From positions 50,575 through 114,574 of the forward strand of contig SUTD01000003.1 in assembly GCA_015063085.1 (NCBI GenBank): DNA of 64,000 nucleotides, in the 5' to 3' direction. Both the position numbers and the translations under genes were made by a program. Shown here piece by piece: positions 45,939 through 56,326 of this stretch; the stretch's first letter is position 1; each line of letters opens with the position of its first letter. The stretch is from Methanocorpusculum parvum. GTDB lineage: Archaea; Halobacteriota; Methanomicrobia; Methanomicrobiales; Methanocorpusculaceae. A model generated the notes under the pieces. The model ran no database searches, was not told the origin of the DNA, and was given only the letters and a program-made list of their open reading frames with translations.

Positions 45939-46828
45939 TTACCCTCCATAACAAGGCGTGCTTCTTCGATTAAATCCGAAGCCTCATCTCTCAGCGCTCT
46001 GCCGACAGCTCTTGCCTCCTCTATGGAGGAAACCTGCCCTTCAACACGGCGTGCACGCTTTCCATCAAGCGAGAGAACTTCTGCAAGTAAGCGTCCTCCC
46101 TGGCAGTAAACCCCCTGCGGAGTGAAACATCCTCCGCCAATCTCCTCCATAACAGCCCGCTCGGCCGCGGTGTCAAAGGCAGTCTGAGCATCATTCAGCG
46201 GGGCGAATGCTTCGCGAATCTCTGCGGAATCACGGGAAACAACAGCAATAGCTCCCTGATTTGGAGCGGGCACGAAAGCATCTGCGGGAAGCCGGAAACC
46301 GTGTGCGTGAATTCCCAGACGAACCAGGGCTGCCTCGGCTAAAACGATGGCATCATACTCGCCGGCTTCAAGTTTTGCAAGACGGGTGTCAATGTTTCCC
46401 CGAAGATTTGACACATGCATCTCCGGATATTTGTAATAGTATCTCAGAAGCTGAGCCCGTCTCCTAAGAGATGATGTTCCAATGGAAAACACCTCTTCGA
46501 GCGGTTTTTCCACAACCAGAAAATCAAACGGCGGATCGCGTCTGAGAACCGCGGCAAGAACCGTCCCTTCGGGGCGCTCTGCCGGAATATCTTTCATGCT
46601 GTGGACTGCGGCATCAATTCTGCCGTCTAAGATTGCGTTGTCAAGTTCGCGTACGAAAAGCCCGAATCCTCCGGCCTCATGCAAAGCACAGTCTGTTACT
46701 CTGTCCCCGCGTGTTGAGATTACAACAGTCTCAGTCTCAACCCCGTTTGCTTCAAGGGCCAAGACAACACGATTTGTCTGAGCAAGAGCGAGCCTGCTTC
46801 CCCGCGTTCCTATTCTGATTACAGACAT
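45935..46828 (-). CDS. hemC: Hydroxymethylbilane synthase (porphobilinogen deaminase)
   Basis: 297 residues. Joins four porphobilinogens. [13 protein letters not shown] at the start, SLRRRAQLL, and Cys in [11 protein letters not shown], which holds the dipyrromethane cofactor. It overlaps hemL by 10 bases. Confidence 0.96.
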   Translation of the reverse strand: MSVIRIGTRGSRLALAQTNRVVLALEANGVETETVVISTRGDRVTDCALHEAGGFGLFVRELDNAILDGRIDAAVHSMKDIPAERPEGTVLAAVLRRDPPFDFLVVEKPLEEVFSIGTSSLRRRAQLLRYYYKYPEMHVSNLRGNIDTRLAKLEAGEYDAIVLAEAALVRLGIHAHGFRLPADAFVPAPNQGAIAVVSRDSAEIREAFAPLNDAQTAFDTAAERAVMEEIGGGCFTPQGVYCQGGRLLAEVLSLDGKRARRVEGQVSSIEEARAVGRALRDEASDLIEEARLVMEGK

Positions 46829-48075
46829 GCATACACCTCACAGATTTTGTCAACCGCTTCTTTGTCATGCGCAAATGAGAGGAAGTTTGTCTCAAACTGG
46901 GAAGGCGGCAGGAAAACGCCGGATGTGAGGGCTGCCTCCCAGAACTTTCTAAAAGCTGCGGTGTCTGATTCTTTTGCTTCGCGATAGTTCTTCGGAGCGG
47001 ATTTGCGGAAGAAATATTTGAACATCGAACCGCATGACACAAAACTTCCGGCATCCCCCCGAATGCTTTCACGAATGCGGGAGACTGCCGCTTCTGCTTT
47101 GCTGTAGAGACCGGCATTCTCATGCAGGAAGCAAATGGCGGCAAGTCCTGCCGAGAGAGATAGCGGGTTGGCGTTGAATGTTCCGGCATTGTAGACAGCA
47201 CCCGAAGGGGATACCATCTCCATAATTTCGCGGGATGCGCCAAACACTCCGACAGGAAGTCCGCCGCCGACAATTTTTCCAAGCGTTGTGATATCAGGAG
47301 TTACACCGAACTTCACCTGCGCTCCGCCGATTCCAAGCCGATAGCCGGTAATCACCTCATCGAAGATTAAGAGAACATCGTAGGCTTTTGTAATCTCGCG
47401 AACCGCTTCAAGGTATCCCTTCACCGGAAGAATCGGACCGACATTTCCCATCACCGGCTCGACAATGAACGCTGCAATGTTGTCATTTTTGGAAAGAACC
47501 TCTTCGAGGGCTTCTGCATCATTGTAGGCAACCTGCCTTGTTGCCGCAGCAAACTCATGCGGAACTCCTGCAGAGTCCGGGATTCCATGCGTCAAAGCCC
47601 CGCTTCCGGCGGCAATAAGCACCGATTCGTGAGCTCCGTGAAAGCCCCCTTCGGCTTTTACAATCTCAGTCTTTCCCGTAAACCCGCGGGCAAGACGAAG
47701 AGCGGATAAGGTTGCCTCAGTTCCGGTCGAGACAAACCTGAGCATATCAATGGACGGGTAGTCTGCGGCAATCAGGCGGGCAAGCTCGATTTCAAGCTCG
47801 GACGGTGTGCCGAAAAGAGTCCCGCGGGAAAGCTGATCTGCTGCGGCAGCCGTGACGGATGGATGGGCATGGCCTAAAAGAAGCGGGCCGTACCCTAAAC
47901 AGCAGTCAATGTACTCGGCCCCGTCAACTGTTTTCAGCCGGCAGCCTGACGCTGATTCGGTGTAGAACGGATAGGGCGAAATTGCTCTGACCGGACTTGC
48001 AACTCCTCCGGGGAGAAGGGTTTTTGCCTCTTCGAAAAGCTCTCGGCTGCGTTTCCCGCAGACAGCATCATTCAT
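46819..48075 (-). CDS. hemL: Glutamate-1-semialdehyde 2,1-aminomutase
   Basis: 418 residues. PLP enzyme that forms 5-aminolevulinate. [21 protein letters not shown], and the PLP Lys in [14 protein letters not shown]. It partners HemA in the C5 pathway and overlaps hemB by 8 bases. Confidence 0.95.
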   Translation of the reverse strand: MNDAVCGKRSRELFEEAKTLLPGGVASPVRAISPYPFYTESASGCRLKTVDGAEYIDCCLGYGPLLLGHAHPSVTAAAADQLSRGTLFGTPSELEIELARLIAADYPSIDMLRFVSTGTEATLSALRLARGFTGKTEIVKAEGGFHGAHESVLIAAGSGALTHGIPDSAGVPHEFAAATRQVAYNDAEALEEVLSKNDNIAAFIVEPVMGNVGPILPVKGYLEAVREITKAYDVLLIFDEVITGYRLGIGGAQVKFGVTPDITTLGKIVGGGLPVGVFGASREIMEMVSPSGAVYNAGTFNANPLSLSAGLAAICFLHENAGLYSKAEAAVSRIRESIRGDAGSFVSCGSMFKYFFRKSAPKNYREAKESDTAAFRKFWEAALTSGVFLPPSQFETNFLSFAHDKEAVDKICEVYACL

Positions 48076-49033
48076 GAAGCCACCTCAGAATCTCGCGGGT
48101 GTAATACGTTATTATGAGGTCTGCACCGGCACGCTTAATGGAGGTCATTGCCTCCATCACGACCTTTTTCTCATCAATCCAGCCGTTCTCTGCGGCTGCT
48201 TTTATCATAGCATACTCTCCTGAGACATGGTATGCCGCAACCGGCAGCCCGAGGCTTCGGATGTCTGCTAGAACATCCAGATAGAAGGTCGCCGGTTTTA
48301 CCATCAGAATATCCGCACCCTCTTCTGCGTCAAGTTCGCTCTCGCGGAAAGCCTCGCGGGCATTTGCCGGATTCATCTGATAGCTCTGCCTGTCTCCGAA
48401 GGCAAAGCCTGAATCCGCGGCTTCACGGAACGGCCCATAGAGAGACGAGGCAAACTTTGTGCTGTAAGACATAATCGGGATGTTTGAGAAGCCTTCATAA
48501 TCGAGCGCTTCGCGAATCGCTGAAACCATGCCGTCAAGCATGCAGGAGGGAGCGACTATATCTGCTCCTGCTTTCGCCTGAGATACCGCGATTTTCTGCA
48601 TCAGAATAAGTGATTCATCGTTGTCCAGTTCTCCCTCCCGAATAATTCCGCAGTGTCCGTGAGATGTGTACTCGCATGCGCAAAGATCAGTGATGACGAC
48701 AATCCCCGGCTCTGCTTTTTTCATCGCGGAGACAGCCTTCTGAATCACCCCGTCTTCTGCAAAAGCCTGAGTTGCGCAGGAATCCTTTTCTTTGGGAATG
48801 CCGAAGAGAATAACAGACCCAACACCTTCTGCGTAAAGGGTTTTGGCAAGTGTTTCTGCTGCAGAAAGAGGATATCTTACCTGTCCGGGCATGGAAGAAA
48901 TGGGAACTTCCTCTTCTGCTGCTTCGTCAAAGAAGAGCGGGAGGCAGAAGTTCTCTGGAGAAAGTCTTGTTTCGGTAAATACTGGACGAAGGATATCGCG
49001 TCTTAATCTGCGCATGCGGGTTTTCGGGTACAT
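48068..49033 (-). CDS. hemB: Porphobilinogen synthase
   Basis: 321 residues. [16 protein letters not shown] and [13 protein letters not shown] carry the two active-site lysines; [14 protein letters not shown] is a zinc-type metal site. It starts one base after the hemA stop region. Confidence 0.96.
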   Translation of the reverse strand: MYPKTRMRRLRRDILRPVFTETRLSPENFCLPLFFDEAAEEEVPISSMPGQVRYPLSAAETLAKTLYAEGVGSVILFGIPKEKDSCATQAFAEDGVIQKAVSAMKKAEPGIVVITDLCACEYTSHGHCGIIREGELDNDESLILMQKIAVSQAKAGADIVAPSCMLDGMVSAIREALDYEGFSNIPIMSYSTKFASSLYGPFREAADSGFAFGDRQSYQMNPANAREAFRESELDAEEGADILMVKPATFYLDVLADIRSLGLPVAAYHVSGEYAMIKAAAENGWIDEKKVVMEAMTSIKRAGADLIITYYTREILRWLHE

Positions 49034-50260
49034 TTAGGGTTTCCTCGCGGTGATGGCGGTAACTAAGGATTTTGCTTTGTCTATTCGGCTTTCTTCTGCA
49101 AAACGCCGGACGGCTGAACCGGTATCATCTAAGAGCTTCTTTGTCAGAGACAGAGAGAATTTTTCGAGAACTTCTTCTGCGTCTGCACCGTTTCGAATTG
49201 CCCGAAGAGCTTTTTCTGTCTCACGGGAGCGGATGTCCTCGGCCCATGAGTAGAGTTCTGACAATACATCCCCTGCGGCTGTGCGTTTGATGATTCTGAT
49301 GTATTCGGGAAGGTATTCGCGGATGAGCTCTTCGGCTGTCCGGATCTCTTTTTTGCGGGATGCAAGGTTTCTCTTCGAGATTCCTTTCAGGTCATCGATT
49401 GTGTAAAGAGATACTCCTGAGATGTCAGCGCAGGCATACTCGATGTCCGGAGGAGATGCGATATCAATCATGAGCAGTTTTCGCGGGAGATCGTCAAGAG
49501 GCCAGAGACGCTTTTCCATGATTTTGGAAATTGGTTCTGCCCGGATGATTTCATGCGGGGCTGACGTGCAGGAAATCACAACATCAGCTTCTGCAAGGCA
49601 TGAATACATCTGATCAAGTCGCATGGCACAGCCGCCTATTTCATCAGCCAAAGCAGCGGCTGTTTCATAGCTTCGGTTTGCAACATAGATTGCACGGATG
49701 TTCTTCTCAGAAAGAGCACGGGCAACAAGTTTTCCCGTCTCGCCTCCGCCGACAACTAAGATGTTTCTTCCGTCAAGACCGCCGAGTTCCTCTTCTGCCA
49801 GAAGGACAGCAGCAGAACCGACAGATACAGCCCCGCGGTTGATTGCGGTCTTCTGGCGAACCAAAACACCAAAGCGTACTGCCGCTGTAATGCAGGCAGA
49901 TATTACGTCATCTGCGCACCCTGCATCTTCTGCTGTAAGCAGGGCTTTTTTCATCTGTCCAAGGATTTGATCTTCGCCGACAATCAGCGACTTAGTCCCT
50001 GAGGCAAGCTCTAAGAGATGACGCAGAACGTCTTCTCCTTCCAGAATAGTGAAGCCTTCCTTTCCCTGTGATTCGAGAAATGCAGAAAGGTCTTTTCCGC
50101 TTTCGCGGGAGAGGATTTCTATTCTGTTGCAGGTTTGCAGCAGAAGAGCGGGAGAAGATGCAGTTTTGTAGAACTCAGCTTCGTCAAAGATGCGGTCTGC
50201 AAGTTCTGCGCTGCTGTGGTTTTCGTGCGAAAAGACCGCAAGCGAGAGCGAAGAGTTCAT
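49034..50260 (-). CDS. hemA: Glutamyl-tRNA reductase
   Basis: 408 residues. Catalytic Cys44 in LLQTCNRIEI, NADPH domain with VVGGGETGKLVARALSEK, and a C-terminal dimerisation helix. First committed step of tetrapyrrole synthesis. It overlaps the precorrin-2 dehydrogenase gene by 4 bases. Confidence 0.95.
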   Translation of the reverse strand: MNSSLSLAVFSHENHSSAELADRIFDEAEFYKTASSPALLLQTCNRIEILSRESGKDLSAFLESQGKEGFTILEGEDVLRHLLELASGTKSLIVGEDQILGQMKKALLTAEDAGCADDVISACITAAVRFGVLVRQKTAINRGAVSVGSAAVLLAEEELGGLDGRNILVVGGGETGKLVARALSEKNIRAIYVANRSYETAAALADEIGGCAMRLDQMYSCLAEADVVISCTSAPHEIIRAEPISKIMEKRLWPLDDLPRKLLMIDIASPPDIEYACADISGVSLYTIDDLKGISKRNLASRKKEIRTAEELIREYLPEYIRIIKRTAAGDVLSELYSWAEDIRSRETEKALRAIRNGADAEEVLEKFSLSLTKKLLDDTGSAVRRFAEESRIDKAKSLVTAITARKP

Positions 50261-50802
50261 GCTATCCTCCGGGCAAGGGAGAGAGCGGCATCAAAATCGC
50301 CCAAATCCAGGGCTTTCCAGACCGCATCATCTTCGAGAACGGCACGAAGGATTTCGGCTCTGCGTTTTTGTTCCGGGACGGTGTTTTTGAGTTCGGCGCG
50401 AAGTATCTCTTGTAACTCCACCATTTTAGAAAATGACGGGAGGTCAGTTTCTATTTTGTCACGGAGATATGCCGCGGCCGCCGGAGATTTTCCATTTGTG
50501 GAGATGGCAAGAGTATAGTTTTCTTCGAAAACAGATGCCGGGATTAAGAAATTTCCAATACCTGTTGCGCTGTTGTATAATTTATTGAGTGAAGCGGCGG
50601 CAGAACAGATTCTTTCGTTTTCTTCAGCAGAAGCTGTTGCCGCGATTATTATATCGAAATCGGATAAGTTTTCCAGAGCTGTGTCTGATAAAACAAGCTC
50701 TTTGCAGTGCCCTGCAAAATACTCTGCTTTCCGCTGACCGACAGCACCTGTTCCTATCACAAGTACGCGGGATGTCGAGAGATCTAACATCAGCGGAATC
50801 AT
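50257..50802 (-). CDS. Precorrin-2 dehydrogenase (sirohaem synthase N-terminal domain)
   Basis: About 181 residues. MIPLMLDLSTSRVLVIGTGAVG is the NAD-binding start and TNGKSPAAAAYLRDKIE is a signature. It oxidises precorrin-2 to sirohydrochlorin. The frame opens at 50889, but relatives begin at the Met at 50802 and TATA-like AT-rich sequence lies around 50890-50910. Starts at 50835 or 50853 are also possible. It heads the operon with hemA-B-L-C and cobA, divergent from cbiX. Confidence 0.85.
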   Translation of the reverse strand: MIPLMLDLSTSRVLVIGTGAVGQRKAEYFAGHCKELVLSDTALENLSDFDIIIAATASAEENERICSAAASLNKLYNSATGIGNFLIPASVFEENYTLAISTNGKSPAAAAYLRDKIETDLPSFSKMVELQEILRAELKNTVPEQKRRAEILRAVLEDDAVWKALDLGDFDAALSLARRIA

Positions 50803-50936
50803 ATAGTGTGATTGGTCTGATTCTGACTTAAACATACTCTTCTGTAACTCCATCGATTCAGACGGCAATGCAGAACTCAACATTGACACCCATGCTAAAT
50901 AAAATTGATATTATTGTAAAATAAACATATCGATGG

Positions 50937-51344
50937 ATGGCAAAACACGGACTCCTGATTATAGGTCACGGAAGCAGACTTGAGTATGGAAAAGAGCTCA
51001 TCTTAGAGACTGCAAAAATGATCTCTGAAAAAACAGATGAGTATACAATCATCACCTGTTCTATGGAATTTAACGAGCCGAATGTAGAGGATGGACTTGC
51101 TGCAATGAGAGAAGAAGAGATTGATTATCTGGTTGCAGTCCCTATGTTTCTTGCAAAAGGGATTCACGTTCTCCACGACATTCCAGAGATTTTAGGGCTT
51201 AAGGAGGGAGAATTCAGAGGTGAATTCACCCTTGCAGACGGAAAGAGTGTACCTCTGATTTATGCAGGTCCTCTTGGCTGTGACCCTCTTCTTGCAGACA
51301 TGATGATGAAGAATGCAAAAACCGCAGTCGAAACCTATCTCTAA
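50937..51344 (+). CDS. cfbA: Sirohydrochlorin cobalt/nickel chelatase, short CbiX (CfbA-type)
   Basis: 135 residues, the short archaeal form that works as a homodimer. GHGSR with His11 and GIHVLHDIPE with His77/His80 give the metal-insertion site. It inserts Co2+ for corrinoids and, in methanogens, Ni2+ for F430. It is divergent from the precorrin-2 dehydrogenase gene and upstream of cbiM. Confidence 0.92.
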   Translation: MAKHGLLIIGHGSRLEYGKELILETAKMISEKTDEYTIITCSMEFNEPNVEDGLAAMREEEIDYLVAVPMFLAKGIHVLHDIPEILGLKEGEFRGEFTLADGKSVPLIYAGPLGCDPLLADMMMKNAKTAVETYL

Positions 51345-51475
51345 ACTGCGAGGGGCAAAAAAATAACCTCAAACAACTTTTTTTCTGTTGATTTATGACA
51401 CCCGAATTATCCCGGGACGTTTAGATTTACAATGCCGCCGAACACAAATAAATATTAGTTAACAAAATATTAATT

Positions 51476-52168
51476 ATGCACATTATGGAGGGCTATCTGC
51501 CAATCGAATGGTGTATATTCTGGGCTGCCATCTCAGTTCCGTTTATCCTCATTGGTCTCTGGCAGATGAAGAAACTGATCCAGAAGGATCGGAAAGTGCT
51601 GCCGTTAATGGCAGTGTGCGGTGCATTCGTCTTCGTACTGTCTGCATTGAAAATCCCGTCGGTCACAGGAAGCTGTTCCCACCCAACCGGAACCGGTTTA
51701 TCCTCAGCATTCTTCGGACCGTTTGTCACGTCCGTTCTCGGAACCATCGTCCTGCTTTTCCAGGCAATCCTTCTTGCTCACGGAGGACTTACCACCTTAG
51801 GTGCAAACGTCTTCTCGATGGCAATCTTTGGTCCGCTTGTAGCATGGGTAGTTTTCCTTGGCCTTAGAAAGCTCAAACTCGGACTTGGTCTTTCTGTCGG
51901 TATCACCGCAGGAGTTGCAAACCTGGTAACCTACTCTCTTACCGCTCTGCAGCTCGCACTTGCATTCCCGGTTGACGGAAGCATTCTTACCGCCTTCGTT
52001 GCATTTGCAGGTGTCTTCGCAGTAACCCAGATTCCGCTCGCAATTATTGAGGGAGTAATCTGCGGTCTTGTTGCAAAGTTCGTTGTCCGCGTCAAGCAGG
52101 ATATCTTAAAGACTCTCGGAATCATCGAAGATGAAGAGATTGCAAAGATTCAGGGTGAGGCAGCATGA
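51476..52168 (+). CDS. cbiM: Cobalt ECF transporter substrate-specific component CbiM
   Basis: 230 residues and about seven helices. MHIMEGYLP at the N-terminus is the metal-binding signature (His2), and GSCSHPTGTGLSS is typical. It selects Co2+. The stop overlaps the cbiN start. Confidence 0.95.
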   Translation: MHIMEGYLPIEWCIFWAAISVPFILIGLWQMKKLIQKDRKVLPLMAVCGAFVFVLSALKIPSVTGSCSHPTGTGLSSAFFGPFVTSVLGTIVLLFQAILLAHGGLTTLGANVFSMAIFGPLVAWVVFLGLRKLKLGLGLSVGITAGVANLVTYSLTALQLALAFPVDGSILTAFVAFAGVFAVTQIPLAIIEGVICGLVAKFVVRVKQDILKTLGIIEDEEIAKIQGEAA

Positions 52169-52455
52169 AACGTTCAACTCTTGAAATTGTTATCGGACTT
52201 GTTGTAATTCTTGCATTAGTCGTTGGAGCACTCGCATTCGCAGGTGATGCAGAATGGGGAGGGGCTGACGGAAATGCAGCAGGATTAATCGATGAGACCG
52301 GTTATACCCCATGGTATGAATCCGCATTATGGTCCCCGCCAAGCGGTGAAATTGAATCATTAATCTTCGCACTTCAGGCAGCATTCGGTGCCGGAATTTC
52401 CTGCCTTATCTTCGGATACTGGGCCGGACAGAGAAAAGCTGCAAGAAAAGACTGA
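52165..52455 (+). CDS. cbiN: Cobalt ECF transporter auxiliary component CbiN
   Basis: 96 residues with two membrane helices. DAEWGGADGNA and TGYTPWYESALWSPPSGE between them are diagnostic. It helps load cobalt into CbiM. The energy-coupling parts, cbiQ and cbiO, are some 6 kb away on the other strand. Confidence 0.93.
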   Translation: MKRSTLEIVIGLVVILALVVGALAFAGDAEWGGADGNAAGLIDETGYTPWYESALWSPPSGEIESLIFALQAAFGAGISCLIFGYWAGQRKAARKD

Positions 52456-52458
52456 GCT

Positions 52459-52524
52459 GTTGTATAATACAACACCTCACATTTACACTCTTAAGAACGG
52501 AACAAAAAAATAGTTTTATTTTTT
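52459..52524. terminator. Bidirectional terminator region between cbiN and cbiE
   Basis: GTTGTAT-A-ATACAAC (52459-52473) is a palindrome, and AAAAAATA/TATTTTTT (52505-52524) gives T-runs on both strands between convergent genes. Confidence 0.55.
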
Positions 52525-53089
52525 AGTATCCGCAGACTACACAAAATAGTCTGGAGACAGGAGACGGAGGATTGGAAGAAGTACCTTCCACAACCGTTTC
52601 CGTCTCATATCCCAAATTGGAACACACAGCGATTTTTGTATCAGGCAGAAGAGATGCCGCAAGTTCTTCTATTGAGAATTCAGGGTCTGCAATCAGGAAA
52701 ACCGAATGACCGTTTCTGATATCTGCCACAGCTTTTGAAATTGCTTCGGCATGATTTTTACCATGAGCATTAACTATTGCAGTGTTTGTCCAGGGGATGT
52801 GGAGTTTTGCATAGGCTGCCTGCATCGAAGAAATACCCGGAATTACATCTCCCGGCAGATATCCAAGACCTGCCATTAAGGGGTCTCCAGTTGAGAGAAT
52901 AACTGCATCCTCCGGTAAAGAGCGAAGAGCTTTGTAATCTGTAATCTCATGAACTTCCGCACTGGAAATATATTCGCCTGCAAGTTCAATTGCCCGAAGT
53001 GAGCCGAAGACAAGCTCTGCATTCCGCAGAACAGAAATGCCCTCTTCTGTTATCATGCCGGGACCGCACCCGACTCCAATTATTTTCAT
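52523..53089 (-). CDS. cbiE: Cobalt-precorrin-7 (C5)-methyltransferase
   Basis: 188 residues. IIGVGCGPGMITEEG is the SAM methylase start; STGDPLMAGLG and PGISSMQAAYAKLHIPW follow. It methylates C5. It is the last gene of the cbi operon and overlaps cbiD by 4 bases. CbiT, often fused or adjacent, is at the head of the operon. Confidence 0.92.
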   Translation of the reverse strand: MKIIGVGCGPGMITEEGISVLRNAELVFGSLRAIELAGEYISSAEVHEITDYKALRSLPEDAVILSTGDPLMAGLGYLPGDVIPGISSMQAAYAKLHIPWTNTAIVNAHGKNHAEAISKAVADIRNGHSVFLIADPEFSIEELAASLLPDTKIAVCSNLGYETETVVEGTSSNPPSPVSRLFCVVCGY

Positions 53090-54102
53090 GATGTATCTCC
53101 CATCACTTTTCCATCCCGGCTGATGATACAGACGCGGATGTCTGGATACTTTTCTTTAATATATCCAAGTTCCTCATCTAAAGCAACAGAACCGGCAGGT
53201 GACGCAATAAGCTCCTCAACCGTTGCAAAACCTCTGGATGTGGCAGTTTCTGGATTAAAGTATCTAAGAATCAGCCCGGGAAGCCCGCAGAGAACAACAC
53301 TTTTGCAGTGCTTTGATGCAGAAAGTGCCTCTGCTATCTTTGAGCCTGCAAGAACCGATTCATGATCTGGAAAGAGCAGGCGGGAATACCGAAGACCGAT
53401 TCTTCCGGTCGTAATTACAACAGCCGAAGCAGAAGAAATCCGCTCCTCCATAGTCTCGCTTAGGTGGTCATCCCATGGCTCCACAAAACCGGTTGTTCCA
53501 ACAACCGAAATCCCGCCAACAACCCCTATTCTGGGGTTTAGGGTCTGTTCTCCTATACGTTTTCCATCAGGAATTGTCAGGAGAATCTCCGCACCGGAGA
53601 TTCCTGCGGCTTTGCATCCTTCCTCTGCTGCAAGAAGAATACTCTGCATAGCAGGCGGTGAAATTGCCGCATCTCCTTTTTTGTATCTTGGAGTATCACG
53701 AACAAACCTCCCGACACCAAACCCTGCTGTAACAGTAACAGATTCAGAGACAACAGCCGAAGCATGGAAGCAGATTCCGGCAGTGATATCTGACGGATAG
53801 TCTCCTGAGAACTTCTTTGCAGTTCCAAGTCCAGCCTTGCCGCTTGATGGAATATCAGCTGTGATTCCGCATGGAAGATGAATTGGAGATTGCGAGATTT
53901 CCAATCCGCAAAGGGATGCACATGCCGCATAAACAGCCGCTGCCGCTGTAGAACCGGTGGTAAATCCTCTTCTTAGAACCTTTCCGTCCGAAGTCAGAAC
54001 CGCAAAACCGCTTTCTACAAGAGAGATGTTTTGCGGCAGGCACTTTGCAACCCATGAAGCAGGATAAACAAAGCCGCTTACAGGGTCTGTTATCTGCTTC
54101 AT
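53086..54102 (-). CDS. cbiD: Cobalt-precorrin-5B (C1)-methyltransferase
   Basis: 338 residues. LRRGFTTGSTAAAAVYAA is the family signature near residue 44, and VVGGISVVGTTGFVEPWDD is conserved. It belongs to the oxygen-independent corrinoid pathway. It overlaps cbiC. Confidence 0.94.
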   Translation of the reverse strand: MKQITDPVSGFVYPASWVAKCLPQNISLVESGFAVLTSDGKVLRRGFTTGSTAAAAVYAACASLCGLEISQSPIHLPCGITADIPSSGKAGLGTAKKFSGDYPSDITAGICFHASAVVSESVTVTAGFGVGRFVRDTPRYKKGDAAISPPAMQSILLAAEEGCKAAGISGAEILLTIPDGKRIGEQTLNPRIGVVGGISVVGTTGFVEPWDDHLSETMEERISSASAVVITTGRIGLRYSRLLFPDHESVLAGSKIAEALSASKHCKSVVLCGLPGLILRYFNPETATSRGFATVEELIASPAGSVALDEELGYIKEKYPDIRVCIISRDGKVMGDTS

Positions 54103-54752
54103 TCTGCGTACATAGTAATGATTTCATTTAAGGACGCAACAGCAACCGGCGTCCCCCCGCGGGTTCCAACGTTGGAAACCGCAGAGACAGGTTTTGTGCG
54201 CAGGTACTCCTTTGATTCTGCCGCATTAACAAAACCAACAGGCGTTCCTATGATAAGAGCCGGAACAATTCCCTCGTCAATGAATGAACATACGGCAAAG
54301 AGAGCTGACGGAGCATTTCCAATTACTACAACCGAACCTGACAGGCGCTCCTTTAATGCAGTAAAACCGGCAGAACTGCGGGTGATGCCCTCGCGTTTTG
54401 CGATATCGGCTCCGTAATCAAGAGCACATTCTACAGAACAGTTATGTCCTTTCTTCTGGATACCGGTTGATACCATACGGATATCGGTAAATATCGGAGC
54501 ACTGTTTTCCAGAGCTTTGAGACCAGCATCGACCGGATTATTCTGGAAGCGGAGAAGGTCTGCCATTGCCCAGTCTCCAACCGCAATCGAACATCTCTGA
54601 CGAAGACGATCTTCCGGGGTTTTGTTTCCGACAGCATCACGGGCAAGTGTTCTGCTCTTGGACGAAATTGCAAATCCTTCCGGAGTGTCAGCTCCGATAT
54701 CAGTATACGTACTTTCTATGATAGCCCCGCGGGGTAATGATGCCTCGAACAT
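54099..54752 (-). CDS. cbiC: Cobalt-precorrin-8 methylmutase
   Basis: 217 residues. Moves the methyl from C11 to C12. GFAISSKSRTLARD, RQRCSIAVGDWAMADLL, and VVIGNAPSALFAV and GTPVGFVNAAESK are diagnostic. The ATG start overlaps cbiH by 53 bases; no nearer ATG exists downstream. Confidence 0.93.
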   Translation of the reverse strand: MFEASLPRGAIIESTYTDIGADTPEGFAISSKSRTLARDAVGNKTPEDRLRQRCSIAVGDWAMADLLRFQNNPVDAGLKALENSAPIFTDIRMVSTGIQKKGHNCSVECALDYGADIAKREGITRSSAGFTALKERLSGSVVVIGNAPSALFAVCSFIDEGIVPALIIGTPVGFVNAAESKEYLRTKPVSAVSNVGTRGGTPVAVASLNEIITMYAE

Positions 54753-55461
54753 TTTCTTCCTCCTTCCATATTCTTGTTTCCTCGCCTCCGATAATCAGAA
54801 TAGAGTGCATGTCTACAAAGCTGTCATCATTGTAGAGCTCTCCAAGTGTAGTGACAATTATCTTCTCATCATTACGGTATGCATTTCTTACAATACCGAC
54901 CGGAGTTGAGTCATCTTTGTACTGTCTTGCAATGACCAGTGCTCTATGCAGATTTACAGGCCGTCCGCGGCTTTTTGGATTGTACAAAGCAACAGGTACT
55001 CCCATCTGGAAAGCAAGTTCAAGCCGTTTAACAATAACTTCCCATGGAGTAAGCAAATCAGAAAGACTAAGCGTTACATAATCCCCTGATAATGGAGAGC
55101 CAAGCTTTGATGCAGCAGCAGTAGCAGCGGTCACACCCGGCAGTACAACATACTCAAGTCCCGGAAATTCATGTTCGATGATTTCCAGAACAATGCTTGC
55201 CATTCCGTAAACTCCGGCATCACCTCCTGAAATCATTGCTACATTTTTGTCTGCTGCAAGGCGGCATGCCTCCCGTGCCCGGTCAATTTCCTTTCCCATG
55301 GCACTGTATATAACCTCCTTACCCTGTAAAAATCCGCCAAGAATTGCAAGATAGAAAGCGTTTCCAATAATTATGTCAGCAGCTGCAATTGCACGTGCTG
55401 CTTCAGGGGTAAGCTGATTCACATCCCCCGGTCCGGAACTGATAATATATAATGTTCCCAT
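54700..55461 (-). CDS. cbiH: Cobalt-precorrin-3 C17-methyltransferase
   Basis: About 253 residues. LYIISSGPGDVNQLTPEA and GDAGVYGMASIVLE with GVTAATAAASKLGSPLSGDY are the CbiH/CobJ signature. It methylates C17 with ring contraction. The ATG at 55461 is preferred over 55479. Overlaps cbiG by a few bases. Confidence 0.92.
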   Translation of the reverse strand: MGTLYIISSGPGDVNQLTPEAARAIAAADIIIGNAFYLAILGGFLQGKEVIYSAMGKEIDRAREACRLAADKNVAMISGGDAGVYGMASIVLEIIEHEFPGLEYVVLPGVTAATAAASKLGSPLSGDYVTLSLSDLLTPWEVIVKRLELAFQMGVPVALYNPKSRGRPVNLHRALVIARQYKDDSTPVGIVRNAYRNDEKIIVTTLGELYNDDSFVDMHSILIIGGEETRIWKEEENVRGIITPRGYHRKYVY

Positions 55462-55462
55462 G

Positions 55463-56326
55463 TTATTCTCCAATAGCAATAGTTACACGTCCAAAGACGG
55501 TTTTCTTCATTACAAGCCGCCCTTTTTCAGAAAGAGCAAGAGCGCAGGGTTCTGCAACCCCTAAAAGTCCAAGCATGGATGCTCTCGAAGCAGATTCAGG
55601 AATCTGGGCATTGATTGTTGCATCATCCAAGAAAATCAGATTCGCTCCAAGCTCTGCCGCCGCCTCATGCAGTCCTTTTTCATGGAATTTCTTCTGAGTG
55701 GTTGCAAAAATATCAGGGCATGATATTCCGGCAGATTCGCATGCAGAAGATACTGCTGAGATTATTTCATCTTTTTCAGTTCCAAGCCTGCATCCGATTC
55801 CAAGAACATACTGTGATTCATTGACGAGAACTGACACTCCTTTGTTCGCCACAACAATCTTTGGCGGGTCAACGCGAATGATTGGTACATCCAAATCAAG
55901 AATCGCTCCGTTTACCTTTCGGGTGGATGAACGGTTCACCACAACACAGCCCTCGGATTTCGCTGTTTCCTCCACAGAGATTTTTCCCATGACCTCGGTT
56001 GCAGTTGAGATAACAGGAGTTATGCCAAGTTCTGCAAGGCGTTTTGCACACTCATTTGCTCCGTGGTGTCCGCCAAGGACTGGAACTGCATAGGACAAAT
56101 CAGGAGTTACAACAACAAGTGCTGTATCATGCCATTTGTCTGTTAAGAGCGGGGCAAAGCCCCGAACAGCAATCCCGGAAGACATGACTGCAACAATGCA
56201 GTCAAAACTTTCATAGAGTTTGCGAAACACTTCTGCATGATAGAGAGTAAGCTCTGCATCCAGAAACTCGGAAATTCTTCGTCCCTGTTCGGCAAATCTT
56301 GGAAGAGTTACAACAGCGTACTTCAT
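55463..56326 (-). CDS. cbiG: Cobalt-precorrin-5A hydrolase
   Basis: 287 residues. N-terminal AVMSSGIAVRGFAPLL and GGHHGANECAKRLAELG are CbiG motifs; the C-terminal GIGCRLGTEKDEI is the CobE-like domain. It opens the lactone with loss of acetaldehyde, a mark of the anaerobic route. Confidence 0.92.
   Translation of the reverse strand: MKYAVVTLPRFAEQGRRISEFLDAELTLYHAEVFRKLYESFDCIVAVMSSGIAVRGFAPLLTDKWHDTALVVVTPDLSYAVPVLGGHHGANECAKRLAELGITPVISTATEVMGKISVEETAKSEGCVVVNRSSTRKVNGAILDLDVPIIRVDPPKIVVANKGVSVLVNESQYVLGIGCRLGTEKDEIISAVSSACESAGISCPDIFATTQKKFHEKGLHEAAAELGANLIFLDDATINAQIPESASRASMLGLLGVAEPCALALSEKGRLVMKKTVFGRVTIAIGE

Noticed and set aside
51345..51475. Cobalamin riboswitch before cbiM
   Set aside because: The 131-base leader is AT-rich and I see no B12-box-like sequence or matching stems; archaeal corrinoid genes rarely use it.
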